Positions 20,301 to 33,100 of a stretch of DNA of 64,000 bases are shown piece after piece. The notes below the pieces were generated by a model. The model searched no databases and was not told where the DNA came from. It saw only the letters and a list, made by a program, of their open reading frames with translations. Both the position numbers and the translations under genes were made by a program. The stretch's first letter is position 1. Each line of letters starts with the position of its first letter. Origin of the DNA: Pseudozyma flocculosa PF-1 (lineage: Eukaryota; Basidiomycota; Ustilaginomycetes; Ustilaginales; Ustilaginaceae); assembly GCF_000417875.1 (NCBI RefSeq), contig NW_006920877.1:738532-802531 (forward strand), in the 5' to 3' direction.

Positions 20301-23300
20301 ATGGCGCACCAGCCGCAGCATGCCGCCTCATCGGCCCGCCCGACGGCGAGCACATCAACGAGCGGCAGAGGCGCGATGCTCGCCGATGCGAACTCTGCGG
20401 CGGCATCCGCGACCGATGCGGCCCGTCCCGCCGCCTACGAGTTTGAGCCGCCCGCCTGGCGTCCGCGTCTGCATCCCACCTCTGCGCGCCCGGGCGTGCC
20501 GGACCTGTTTCCGACACGAGTCGGCCAGGCCGAGGACGACTTCAGCCAGGCGACGGTGCGCAGCGGATTCCAATGCAGCTTCAGCATCGCCAACGAGGCG
20601 CTGCTGGGCTCCGAGGTGGCGGGAGAGCTGCTGCTGGGCAAAGAGCTGCTGCGCAACCTCGACCTCTCTCTCAACGACGTCCTACAACGCAGATCCGCCC
20701 TCGAGCGCAACCGCATCGCCCCTTCGCAGCACAAGCCACCTTCGCGTGTCACCCTCAACGAGCTTAAGCTGGCAAACTACGTCAGGGACCTCGCAGATCC
20801 GCACGTCCCCCTCCACCGCCTTTCACGATCCGTACCCCACGGCTTCAAGGGCGAGAAAATGTTCGAGATGCTCTGGTCTGGCGGCAGCGCTGGCACTGCA
20901 GCCAGCATCGGCGGCGGGGGAGCGGGCGGCAGCGGTGGAGGCGTTGGCGGCGTCTCGCTGCCAGCGGGCAGCTCATCGGCTGCCACCCACAACGTCAGCG
21001 CCAGCCGTGCCAACCTCGCCTCTAGGGTGGCAGCCTCTGCCTCTGCAGCGGCGGCGGCGACGGCGACGACCAGCAGCAACAGCACCACGGCCTCGGCCAC
21101 CGGCAGTCCGAGCTCGTCTGGCCAACTCCATCACAATCACAACCAGCCCCAGCGGGCCGCTTCCTTGCCGCCTAGGCGCAGCTGCGTCGCCATCCCGCGC
21201 GCCTTGTGGTTCGTCCGCGCCGTCGGAGCCGCAGAAATCCAATCGGCGCGAAGCAAGACGAGCGCAACCTATGCCGTGGAAATGACGACCAGCCTCTGTT
21301 CCTGGCTCAACCGGCAGATCAGCGAACTCAGCTGCACCGCCGGAAATCCCAACGCCGCTCCGCCAAACACTTCGGCTTTCGCCGCCACCGCCTCGGGCAC
21401 TCCACTCGCCAACTCTGCGCCCTTCGGTGCTGCCTCACCCGCCACACCATCGCCCGGCTACTTCCAACCCAGGACGCCCGCAGGAGTGGGCGGCGGGACC
21501 AGCAGCGGCGCTTCGCACCCTCACGCCAGACCATCCGTGGCGCCTTCTTCCACGGTCTGGTCGCATCCCTCTCCCTCGCCAGCCCCGCATGCTGGCACGC
21601 CTGCGACTGCATCCGCCGCTGCCGCTGCTCCTGCTGCTGCTGTCCGCGATCACTGTGCCGTGTTGGAAAATGAGGCCGAGGCAGAGCGCTGGGCGGCAAA
21701 GTGGACCTACAGCCTCTCGTTGACGCGTCACCTCGGCGCTCAGCAGCTCCTCGATCGCACCACCCTCTTCCGCTGGACAGTCGAGGCACTCGGCAGCTGC
21801 AACCTAGCCCAGGTCTGGTTCCTGCTCCAGCTCGTCGAAGAAGGCGCCAGGCTCATCGTCCAGCGCCGGTTTCTCGCCCTCGCGCTCGTCTCGGCGCTCT
21901 GCACACGCCTCTCCCAGCTCGACACACGCTACAACCCGTCGGCCATCTCGGCGCTGCGCGGCCGTTTGTGTGAACTGCTCATCTTTGTGCTCGAACAGGT
22001 GCCCGAGGCGCTTGTCAGTCCGCGGCTCTGGCACGCCCACCAGTCGACCGTGTCCGAATCGGTCGCATTCGGCTGCTCGCACGACGTTCATCGGCTGGCG
22101 CGGTTAGAGGCGACGCTGCAGCGCATCGCAGACCGCATCTCCAAGCTCTCGCTGGTCAGCTACGTCGACATGCTCGATCATGCTCCCGCTGCTGCCGAGT
22201 GCAAGTGTAGCAAGGGGTGCAGAACCCATAAGGCGAATTGCGGCAGCAGCTCCGCCTCCACAGCCGCCGCCTCAGCCGCCATGCCCATTGCGCAACACAT
22301 CAAGAATCTTGACGCTATGGACCTTGACGGCCTGGCCATCGACGCCCTTGTCTCTCACCAGGCTGCCTCCAACGCCGGCGCCAGCTACTCAGCAGTCGCT
22401 GCGACTTCGTCGTCCCTCGCACCGCCAAAGGTCCAGTCGGTCGGTGAAAAGGTCGACACGGTCCTCACCTGGGCCTGTACCAGCTGGCGTCGTGGCGTGC
22501 ATCGGCAGTACCTGGCCGCATCACTGATCGAGAGGATCAAGTATGGCGAAACCAGCCGACAGAGTGACGGCCAGCAGGCGTCCTGGATGGCCAACGCGAG
22601 CGACCCGCCGCCGCTCTCCACCAAGCAGAAGCGCAGACGGACAAAAGCCAACGTCGAGCCGGCGCTGCTCAAGTGGCTTAGCGATGTTGAAGCTGCGACT
22701 GCGACCCAGGCCGCAGTACCGACCGCATCGATGGGCTCACAAGGGATAGGCAGCGTCATCAGCGCTGAAGCAGCAGAGCGCCGGAGAGAGGCGCTGGCCT
22801 CGTGCGACCCACGTTCGATCATGGTCGTCTTTGGCGAGCTCGCGCGCCGGGGACTCTTCAAATACAGCCGCTTCATGCAGAGGCTAATTGCACGAGGCAT
22901 CACGGCACAGCCAAGCCCTTCTGGCGAAGGCGTCGCGGCGGCGACCGATGAGCCTCATGGCCCACCCGGGACGAATGGGCCAAACGCAGCCCCGGCCTCC
23001 TCCGTTTCGACGGACTCGCTGCAGTTGCGCCTGCTGCGCGCTCTTCCGCTCTACGAAGACACGCCCGCCATCTTGCAGCAGCGGCGGATGGCCATCTACG
23101 GCGACCGACCCAGAGAGACGCACGAAGAAGCCACCGAGCGGCGCGCGCTGCGAGAGCTCCAGCAGCTGCTGCCCTGGCTGTTTGACGACGATGCCGAGGG
23201 CGAACGGTCGAGGCCCCAGGACGGCCGCGCCGCGTTCAACGACGATGCCGCGGATCAGGAGCAGGCGAGGGTTGGGCCACTTGATTGCCGCAGGATCCAG

Positions 23301-25549
23301 GCCGCGCTGCCGCATCTCTGGAATGCCTCGCGGCATGTCAGGGTCAAGCTGCTGCGATCGCGCATCCTGCCGCGGGCTGCCACCGGCGGTCCGGGATCGC
23401 TTTCGCGTGACCGCCTTTGCGTGATGGCCGCCGTCATGGTGCGGGCAGAGGACTTTGAAAGCCTGCTTCAGCTCTTGGTATCTCTCCTCCTCCAGCCGCG
23501 CTCGCTGCCAGCACCAGTCGCCAAAACCATCTACGACCTGCTGATCGAACACCACGCCATCTGGCATGGCCTCGACGCTCTGCCGACACTCGTCATGCTC
23601 GTGCGCCGCCAGCTTAATCACGCCAGCTCCAACCGCGACGTCCGCCTGGCCGTTCTGGCGTCCAATGCGCTGCAGCGGCTGCGGGAGTCGTGCGCGATCG
23701 CGACCTTGGCCGGCCAGACGTCTCGGCGGCGCAGCACGGCGGCCCCGTGCGAGGCCGTCCCCGACCACGGCGAGGTAGCCCTGTGCCAGGAAGTCTTTCG
23801 GCGTCGCAGCGCACACGTTGTCCATGCCAGCACCGGGAATGATGACGATGGCTGCAGTGGCGGCAGCATCGGCGCTGTCCCAGCCGGCATCGGTCCAAGC
23901 GCCGATGCCAGCGCCGCGCTGTCCGAGCTGCGCCGGCTGTTTACGAGGGCCGACGCGTCGGTCGATGAGATCATCGAGCTCGCCGTTGTCGATTGCCTCG
24001 CTGAACCGGCGACCGACGGGGCATTTCAACTCGCCGTCGAGCTGCTCGACATGCTACACCGCGAAGCCACCACCGAGATCGACGAGCGACACGCCCGCTG
24101 GATGGCGTCGCTGGCCGTCAAGCTGTCTCTTCCCGGCTTCCCACCTTCGATCGCCGAGCTGCCGTTGCGAGTCGTCTTTGCGCTCGTCGCGCGGGGCGTG
24201 GCCAGCTTGGCTGTTGTCGTCGCGCATCTGCTGCTGCCCCTCGTCACCAGTCTGGCTCACACCGTGGCGGATCCGGCCAGAACCTCGGCGGGCGAGGCTG
24301 TGCCCCTGCTGCTGCAGTGCCGGGCCCTTCTTGCGCGGACACTGCTACTCGACGACGAGGACGTTGATGGCGGCGATCGCGACCCTGTTTCTGGCGTCCC
24401 TGCTGCCGCGAACCACCGGGCCCACGATAAACGTGCCGTCGCTGTTCCCGGCCACGACCAAGACGCCGACGCAGCCTGGGAAGCTCGCCCCACGAATATC
24501 TCGGATCGCCAATCGCTACGAGCACAGCGGGCGCTCCTCTTTGCCCCCTCCGGCTTCGAGTCGCTCGTCCGCGTGCTCGCGCTCCTCAAGGTGTCGGCCC
24601 AGGCGACCAGCGCGTCGTATCAGGCGCCCTCGCCCGCCTCGGCTACGTCCTCGATGCCATCGCCCGCGCCGACACCTGGGCTCGGCGACCTCGAGGACCC
24701 GCACCAGCAGCAGCGTCTCCTCGTCAGGCCGATAGATTCGCTGTGCCAGCGCATCCTCGAGCTGGACCAGTCGCAGGCGGCCTTTCGGCGCGACCCGCGA
24801 TCATTCTTTCGCGCGGTCCGGGAGTCGACCAAGTTGATCTGGGGCAGCGATGGGCGCAAGGTGCTTGACGGCATGGTGGCCGCGCTCGACCCTTCCAGCC
24901 TGCTCCTGCTGGCTGACATCGGCAGCATCGATGCAGACATGCTACGGCGTCGTCTCGACGGCTGGAATGCTGCCGTGGTGGTGTGTGAGCTGGTGGACGT
25001 CTTCGACCGCCTGCAGACGGCAACCGAGCCAAGCTTCCAGCTACGCGCCGAGTCGAAGATCCGATCGCTCGTCGCCGTCATCTACCGCGCCTTTTTCGTC
25101 GATGATCCCGCCGCTGGTCGCCAGCTGCTTCAGGATGCCGCCTCGGCCGGCAGCCTGGCGTCCAAGTTTGTTGACGAGGGTCTCCGAGCCGCGTTGCGCG
25201 CCATCCGTGCCGAAGTGGATCCAGCCGGCTCCACGTCGTCGATGGACCCAGGCAAGCCACCGATGGCCTTCGTCGCACCGGCAACGTCATTGCCCCCTCG
25301 GCCTGGATCTCGTGACGGCCTGGCCGCAGCCATCGCCTCGATACAGGCCGTCGCCGCGATGCAGGATGCCTTCACCATCGCCGCATCCGATTCCGAGACG
25401 GCGACGCAGCTCTTCCAGCACGCCGTCGCTGGGATCGAGGCAGCATCTTTGAGCGATAGCAGCCGTGCCAGTGCTGACTCCTGGGCGCAGCAGGAGCAGC
25501 AGGAGCAGCAACAGGAGCAGCAACAGGAGCAGCAACAGGAGCAGCAACA

Positions 25550-25580
<31 letters not shown>

Positions 25581-26792
25581 GTCGACGGTCCTCTCGGGCT
25601 GCTTCAACTCCTGCTGCGGTTCAGTTGCCTGTGGACGACGGCGAGCAGGGCCAACGTAGGGCGGTTGCTGGGCTCGCTCGCTACCCTTTGCCAGCGGCTG
25701 GGCGTGTGCGTCGATGATGAGGCGGCATTTGAACGCATCGCCGACACGCTCGGCCTTGTCCTGGACGAGGCGCCGTCGTCGGTGATGTCCTCGGCCGGAC
25801 CGGAGCTGGACCGGTATCTCGAGGAGATGCGCTTCCTGCAGCCGCGGGCGGCGCGGCGCATGTCGCGCCTGCGGCTCAGCCTTGATTCTGCGGACCCTAT
25901 GCGCGACCTGGTTCTGACGCCGGATACAGCGGCGGCCATCCAAAGCGGGTGGTACTCGACCGATGTGATCCGGCCGTGGAAATGCCTCGAGTACGTCGAA
26001 CCCGCCGCTGGCCCTCTGTTCGGATCTGCGCGCGCCCCGGGCGGCAGCAAGGGCACGGGCGCTTCGCCTGCCTCCGTCGGCCAGGGAGCAGGTCGGAGAG
26101 GGGCGGGAACCGAAGGCGGCGGCGCCCAAGTATCGTCTGCCTCGTCAACGTTGATGTCGGCATCGATGCCGGGCGCACGGAGCGGATGGCCGAGCAAGCT
26201 CTCGACCAATACATCGCTGCCCCTCTCGCTTTTTGGCGCTCAAGTGACGCGCGATACGGTGCCGACATTTGCCCTCGCCACGGGCATTCCTCACGCAGCT
26301 GCCCCCGCCGACGCCGACGCCGACGCCACAAACCACACGGCTGACGCGGCGACAACGATGCCGACCATGCCGATGCCGCCCGACTACCTCGAGAGCGAAC
26401 GCAACTACGGCGAGATGATGGCGGGCGAGCCTGTCTTTGCGCGCGACCTTCGACGCGGCCTGGTGCCCTTCCTCCCGCCGTCGTCGTCACCGTCGTTTGC
26501 GAGTGCGAGCGTCGAGGTCGGTGCCGGTCGTCTGGGCTTGCGCGGTGACGAAGTGAGGCCCAAGGAGGGGGAGGGGGAGAGGGTGACGATTGATCTCACC
26601 GTCGATGACGATGACGATCGAAGCGGGGCAGCGGAAGCGCGAACCACATCCGGAGCTGTCAAGTCGTCGATGGGCGGCGGTGGCGAGGGAGAGACGAGGG
26701 GACGGAAACGTCGCTCTTCACAAGGTACTGCCGAGGGCAGTGGCGGTGGCGTTGGCGGTGGAAGCGCTCCTGTCGCCAAGAGACGGCGGTAG
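20301..26792 (+). CDS. SRB8: Mediator kinase-module subunit Med12/Srb8
   Basis: Intronless, 2163 aa, with ATG in a GCCATGG context. The N-terminal Med12 motif is seen at about residues 147-182 (PPSRVTLNELK...VPLHRLSRSVPHGFKG), then AIPRALWFVRAVGAAEIQ (about 297-315), as in fungal Srb8. A helical region at about 460-630 (WTYSLSLTRHLGAQQLLDRT..., WFLLQLVEEGARL) matches the Med12 middle domain. The C-terminal half is long, helical and Ala/Asp-rich. It includes a Gln/Glu tract of 31 codons (1730-1760) and ends in acidic residues (TVDDDDDRSG) followed by basic nuclear-localisation-like clusters (GRKRRSS and KRRR). Med12 activates CDK8-cyclin C and gates Mediator binding to RNA polymerase II. No frame break was found. 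The length is within the broad fungal range. Confidence 0.88.
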
Positions 26793-27161
26793 CACCGGTC
26801 GAGACCGGAGGCAAAAGGGCGAAGGGCGGGGCCTCTTCCTATTTCTGCAGTTGCCTCGCACGCGATTCCGGTATGGTACGACGATACGGTACGATCTGGT
26901 AGCCACTTGACACGACCGGTCCGGCCCGGATCGGCTCGCACAAGACGGACGAAGCGAGGGTGCGAAAAGAGCGGTCGAAGGGTCGTCGCAACGATTTTTG
27001 CAATCAGAGGAAAGGGGTCAACTGAAGGTGGCCGTACAACAAAGATCCAACCGACACCCTCACATCTCTGGCCGAACCCTCGCTCGGATGCACTTGCATC
27101 CGATGAGCGTCGATGCACGGGCAGGACCGACCAGACCGAGGACCGCATCGAAAGGGGAGCG
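26793..27161. other. Convergent 3' region between MED12 and carboxypeptidase
   Basis: 369 nt between facing stop codons. A GGTATGGTACGACGATACGGTACGA stretch near 26870 has internal repeats. No gene and no clear terminator element were identified. Confidence 0.5.
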
Positions 27162-29478
27162 TCACTGAAGACGATGGTGTCCGCTCTTCTGCTTGTCCTT
27201 TTCGCGTTCGTGGATAAAGTCGAGGAGGTAGACGAGGGCCGCGCCCGTCTCTTCGCCCGTCGGACGGATCTGCTCGGGCGGCAGGAGGAATCCGTACGTC
27301 CCGCCATCGCGCAGCTCGAGGCTGAAGGACCACTTGACTTTGCGTCCAGGTACCGGTAGACCCGGCTCCGTTCCCCTCCCCTCTTCCCCTTCGCCCATCC
27401 AGGATGAAGGACGACGACGACCGGGAGGGGGAGGGGGAGTGGTGGGAGGAGGAGGAAGGGGCAGACCGATACCGCTGTACGTCCAGTCGATTGCATTGCC
27501 GCCCGCCTCGCCGACGACTTCGCACGTCCTGCCGCTCGTAAATGTGCGCTTGTGCACGTTTCGGAGCGCACGCACCGCTCCCAGCGATACCTCGAGCAAG
27601 TCCTCTTCGTCGCCCACGGCCTCAGAGCATGAAAACGAGTAGGGATACGTCACTGGAGTCACCAGATGGCGATGGAGGGCAAAAAAAAAAGACCGGCGGA
27701 CTCGATTGGTCAGCGCCACGACAAAAACACGACACGACTCTCGATGCTCCGCTCGGCTGGCTTGGAACAAAACGACTGGCGCCGCAGTAAGACGGCAAAA
27801 CGGACCGCCCCCGGGTACTCACGCAGCTGGCCGTAGCTGTGCAGGTCGATGAAGCCCTCGACGCCGTTGGCGGGGTCGTCAATGTACTGGGCCATGGCGC
27901 GCGTCTCGATGGCGTCGAATGCCTTGTCGCCGGCATACGCCTCGCTGCAAGGGTTGAGGCCGGCATCAAAGTGGAAGCCCCAGTTGCGGTTGAGGTCGAC
28001 GCCGACGCAGCCGGCCTCGTCGCCCGCGGCCGTCGTTGGCTGCCGGTTCTTTCGCCACATGCGGTTCTCGTCCCAACTGTGCACGTACCCGTCCGGATTC
28101 GAGAGCGGAATGACAGTCAGGCTGAAGCGCTCGAGAATGCGTCGCGCCTGCTTGCGCGACCAGGGCAGCGAGGGCAGGCGCGTGTCAGGCTCGTCGTCGT
28201 CATCGTCGTTGTCGTCCGAGTTTGACGGAGGAGGGTTTGGGGCGGGATTGGGGTCGGGGTTGGGGTTGGGGTCGGGACCAGGGTGAGGATGAGGCTGCGG
28301 ATGCGGGCTACCCAGCGCCGACCGGAGCAGCTCTGAGGCGAAAAAGAGCGACGTCGACGTCGAGATCCACTACAGGCGGGGGCGACGAGATGAGCAAACG
28401 GACGAGAGACGGGGAGAGTTTGTCAGCATGGCAACGGTCTGCTGGCCCTGGCGCTGCTGCTGACGCTGCTGCTGATGCTGCTGCTCACCTCTCTTGCATG
28501 CTGCTCGGCGGCAATGACGATACCGATTGGCTCCGGCTTGCGGTGCTTCTTCTTCTTCTTCTTTTTGTCGCCGCCCTTTTTGCCCTTGTTCTTCTTGCTG
28601 TTCTTTTTCTGGGGTGACAGCTCGCCATCGCCGTCGCCGTCGTCGTCGCCGTCGTTGGGCGGAGCTGGCTGGCGCTTGGCGAGCTTGAGGGCGTAGATGG
28701 GGCGGCCCTCGTGGGTGGTTGCGATCTGGATGCGGCGTGCGTGGGAGGGGTAAGCGTGCTCGAGATCAAGGAGGTGGTCTGCGATCTCCTGGAAGCTGTG
28801 GTAGTCGTCGTGCCAGGCAGGGTCTAGGGTGTGTGGAGCGAGCGCGGCGGGCGGCTGCTGGCGTTGGCGCTCGAGACGCTGGTGGTGCTGGCTGTGTACG
28901 AGGGCGTCGAGGTCGTGGATGAGGACCTGGGGCGAGTCCAGGGGAGCTGCGCCTCGGAAGGAGAGAATTTCGTGAGGCAGTGGCAGCGTGGCCGAGGATG
29001 AACCGGGGGTGGATCGATTGGCGGGCATGCGGAGGTCGATGCAGCCGGCGTGGGGCGAGTAGGTTGGAGCGTGAGTGGATGAGGGGCGCTCGTGGTCCTG
29101 GTGTGGGCGTGGGCAAGGTGCGCCCCTGGGGGCGGCCCATACGTCTAGGTTGTTTGCGTGTGCCCACTGGAGGAGGCGGGAGTGCTGGTCGTGGGAGCGG
29201 GTGGTATAGCGGAGGACCGACTGGCCGGCCAAGTCGGTCGAAGTGGTGGCGGCGGCTGCGGCGGCGGCAGGGTATGCGGGTGATGGCGGGGCCAGGTCTG
29301 CCAAGGGAGGCGTGAGGCCAAAGGGGATCTGTGCGGCGTCGACGGGGTGGGGCAGGAGAGAATGCGTTGGGATGGATGCGGCGAGCAAGAGGGCGGTGAC
29401 TAGGAGGGAGCGGTGGGCCTGTGTCGACGAGCGGCGTGGTGGTGTGTGGAGTGTTGCGGGCATGATGCCGATTACCAT
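27162..29478 (-). CDS. Secreted M14-family zinc metallocarboxypeptidase
   Basis: Proposed exons are 29478-28489, 28369-27823, 27652-27473 and 27337-27162 (630 aa). Introns are 119, 170 and 135 nt. An N-terminal signal peptide (SLLVTALLLAASIPTHS) and a long proregion precede the catalytic domain. Zinc ligands are His327 and Glu330 in EQHARE and His507 in IDLHSYGQL. The substrate and catalytic residues are seen in SNPDGY, DLNRNW (Arg458) and the general-base Glu580 in SFSLELRDGGTYGFLLP. Having that Glu suggests an active enzyme, unlike yeast Ecm14. Two insertions are odd: a Lys-rich PQKKNSKKNKGKK stretch before EQHARE, and a PNPNPDPNPAPNPPP plus poly-Asp segment after WISTSTSLFFASELLR. The third intron is stop-free and a multiple of three, so a 675-aa version without that splice is possible. 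The ATG could also be at 29463, five codons downstream. Confidence 0.85.
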
Positions 29479-30111
29479 GGTCCAGACGAGGGAGCGGAGG
29501 GTAGGAGGCGAGCGTCGGACGATGCGCTGCGGAGGGCGAGGGGCGACGAGAGGCAGGCAGGATGGTCGTGGTAAGGTGGATGGGCCGACGTCAGCCGACC
29601 AGCGGGTCAACAGAGGAGCCGCCCTGACCCACGTCCCACGTCCCACGCCCCACGTCCCACGTCCCACCGGCGCACCTTGTGGAGGAGGGCCAGGTTGCAG
29701 CCGGTCGACCTGCAATTCAAAAGCTGCAGTCCGGGCCTGCCAAGTGTGACTACAAATCTAGCCCAGCTGTCGAATTCAAAGCGCCTTGCCCCCGATGCCG
29801 TTCCGCCCCTCGCCCGATGCGAGGTGGGAATCGATAAACCTCGGGAGTCGGTCATGGTTGCCTTGGCGGCCAGCGAGGGCCGGGAAAAAGTTTGCGGGTC
29901 GAGAAGAAGGCGGCGCCCACAGAATGGATCGCCTCGTCTTCACTCCACCGCCTTTGCTTGCTCCCCTTGGCTTCCCTTTGCTCCCCTCCTCCCGGCCACC
30001 ACCAAGACTACCGCTGCCTTGGCCATCACTCTAGCCGCTACCCGCTACAACCTCCCTCCCTGCCCCTCCATCGCCCTTCGGCCGCCGTCCACCGGTCCCT
30101 CTTTTGCCACT
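29479..30111. promoter_or_regulatory. Divergent promoter of carboxypeptidase and UTP13
   Basis: 633 nt between start codons that face apart. A CCCACGT tandem (about five units with one CCCACGC variant, 29632-29668) contains repeated CACGT cores, which could bind bHLH factors such as Cbf1/Pho4-type proteins. That reading is inference. The UTP13 frame is open upstream to a TTG at 29677 but has no ATG before 30112. Confidence 0.45.
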
Positions 30112-33100
30112 ATGGCCGACGCTGTGGTCCTCACTCCGGACCAGATAAAGCAGCTCCTCGCACAGCAGCAGCAGCAGCAGAATGGCGCTGGCCCTTCCAC
30201 TTCCTCGGCGGCAATTTCACAAGCAGCAGCAGCGCCTGCAGCGCCCGCAACGCCCGCAAAGCATCGCATCAAGACCAGCTTCAAAAAGGAGCGCGCCTTT
30301 GAACCCTTTTACACCGGCGGGCCAATCGCCTTGACCCCAGACGGCCAGTGGCTCGCCGCCACCCACGACGAAGAGGTCGTCATCCTCGACGTAAACACCG
30401 GCGCAGTCCTTCACCGCATCGAAAGCGACACCGAGCCCGTCACCGCCCTCACCATCTCCCCCTCGGGCTCCCATCTCATCGTCGCATCCCGCTCCCTCGC
30501 AATCCGCACCTACTCCCTCCCCACCTTTGACCTCGTCAGATCAACTCCAAAGGCCCACACTGCACAGGTCAACGTCATCCTCGTCGACCCAACCTCCACC
30601 CTCGTCGCAACCGGAAGCTCGGACGGCATCGTAAAGGTGTGGGACATTGCAGGCGGCTACTGCACCCACGTCTTCCGTGGCCACGGCGGAGTCGTTTCCG
30701 GTCTCTGCTGGAACCTGCCCGACCCCGCCCTCGAGGTCGACGCGCAATCAGCCGCAAATGCCAAATCAAAGGCAAAGGCCAACATCGCCACCCCCGCACA
30801 GAGGCGCATCGAGCTCTTCACCGGCTCCGTCGACGGCAAGATCCGCCTCTGGGACCTCGCCGCCCGCACAGAGGCCACCCACCGACCCGTCGCCACCCTC
30901 AATGGCCACGCATCCGTCGTCCGCGGCCTCGCCGTCACCGACGATGGCACAACCCTCGTCAGCGGCTCGCGAGACAACTCCATCATCGTGTGGAGCCTCG
31001 TCGACGGCCGATGGAGGCAGCGCGACACCTTGGCCGCCAACGAGGGCGTCGAATCCGCCGGCTTCCTCGCCAGGGGCGCTTCCCTCTCACGGCCCCAAGG
31101 CAGCCCCAAGGGCAAGCAGCGGCAGCAACCCCGGCAGACGCTCTTCTTCACCGGCGGATCCAACGGCCAGGTCAAGCTGTGGGACGTCGTCGCCGGCAGC
31201 ATCGTCTGCCGCGAGCCCAGGAGCCTCACCCAGCAGATGGCTCTCGACGAGGTCGCGGCGGGCGTGCGCTCCCGCCGCACCGCTGGCGGCGACGGCGGCG
31301 GCGATGACGATGATGCAGAGGAGACACGAGCCATCACCGCGGTCCACTACCTGCCTGCGACGGCGTCGCTGGTCTCCGTCCATGCCGATCAAAACATTGT
31401 CGTGCGCTCCGTCGCCTCCCTCTCTCCCGCCCTGTCCACTGCCGACGGTGCCGCTGCCGCGCTACCGCCGCTCACCAAGACGCGGCAGATGGTGGGTTTC
31501 AACGACGAGATTGTCGACGTGGCGCTGCTGTCGGCGCGCGGCGAGGCGAGCGAGACGCACGTCGCGCTTGCCACAAACAGCCGCTCGATCCGCGTCTACA
31601 CAATCGACTCCGAGGACCACGACGTCTCGCTCCTCTACGGCCACTCGGACGTCGTCCTCTGCCTCGACCGCTCCCCCGATGCGCGATGGGTGGCGAGCGG
31701 TGCAAAGGACCGCACGGCAAGGATCTGGGCGTGGGTGCCCCAGTCCAGGCTGCCTCGGGCGCAAGGGGATGCCGCGACGGCCGGCGAGGTTGCCGGTGAG
31801 AGCGTCGAGCGAGGTCAGAAGACCAAGAAGGCGAAGGCCGCATCGAGCGACGCCAAGGGGGACACGGGCGATGCTGACGGCGACTCGACCGGCGGCGAGT
31901 GGGTCTGCGTTGCCGTCTGCGAGGGTCACGCTGAGAGTGTGGGCGCCATCGCCTTTGCGCGCCGCGCGGTCTCCCCCGGCGCCATCGGAGCGCCCTTCAT
32001 GATCACCGCCAGCCAGGACCGTACCGCCAAGCTGTGGGACCTGTCGGCGCTGTCGGAGCTTCTGGCGCCCTCGTCGGCGGCGCCTATCACTGCGCCGCTG
32101 CGGCTCAAGTCGCTGCTGACGCTCAAGATCCACGACAAGGACATCAACAGTCTCGACATTGCGCCCAACAATGCGCTGCTGGCCTCTGGTTCGCAGGACC
32201 GCACCGCCAAGATCTTTGCCATCAGCTACGCGCCACCGTCCAAGTCCAACGGCTTCACCGCCTCGGCGTCGCTCAAGCCACTCTCGACGCTCAAGGGCCA
32301 CAAGCGCGGCGTGTGGTCGGTGCGCTTCTCGCCCGTCGACCTGGCGCTGGCCACGGGTTCGGGCGACAAGACGATCCGGCTCTGGGGGCTCAAGGACTAC
32401 ACGTGCGTCAAGATTTTCGAGGGTCACACCAACAGCGTGCTCAAGCTGCAATTCTGCTCGGCGGGCATGCAGCTGCTCAGCTGCGCCGGCGACGGCCTCG
32501 TCAAGCTGTGGGGCGTCAAGGAAGAGGATTGCGTCGACACCCTCGACGGCCACGACGAAAAGGTGTGGTCGATTGCGGCGACGCGCGACGAGTCGCGCAT
32601 CGTGTCGGTGGGCGCCGACTCGGTCGTCAACTTCTGGCTCGATACAACTGAGATCAACGAGAGTGAAAAGCGCCGCCAGCGCGAGGAGGAGGTACTGCGC
32701 GAGCAGGACTTTTCAAACTACCTCACGCTCCGCGACTTCCGCAACGCCATCGCCCTTGCGCTCGAAATGGGCCAGCCGCGCCGCTTGCTCGGCCTCTTTA
32801 CCCATGTCGCAGCGTCGCGGCCCGACGGTGGTGACGGCGCCACGGCGGGAGGACTCTTGCTCGACTCGGCGCTCCAGTGCGGAACAGCGGGGAACTTGGC
32901 CGCCGACCCGGGCAGCGGCAATCTCGATGCGCTGGCGCGTGGCGGCGTCCTCTCGCTGCCGTCGGTGGGCGCCCGCGGCAAGAAGGGTTCGAAGAACAAG
33001 GGTGGTGTCGCGTCGGAGCTCTCGCCCGAGGCGCAGCGGGACGCGGCGAGCGTGACGGGCCTGGCCGCCGTCGACGAGGTGCTGTCCAGTCTGACGCCTT

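Noticed and set aside
29677..30111. 145-residue N-terminal extension of Utp13
   Set aside because: It would start at TTG and crosses the divergent promoter. The family N-terminus begins right after the ATG at 30112.
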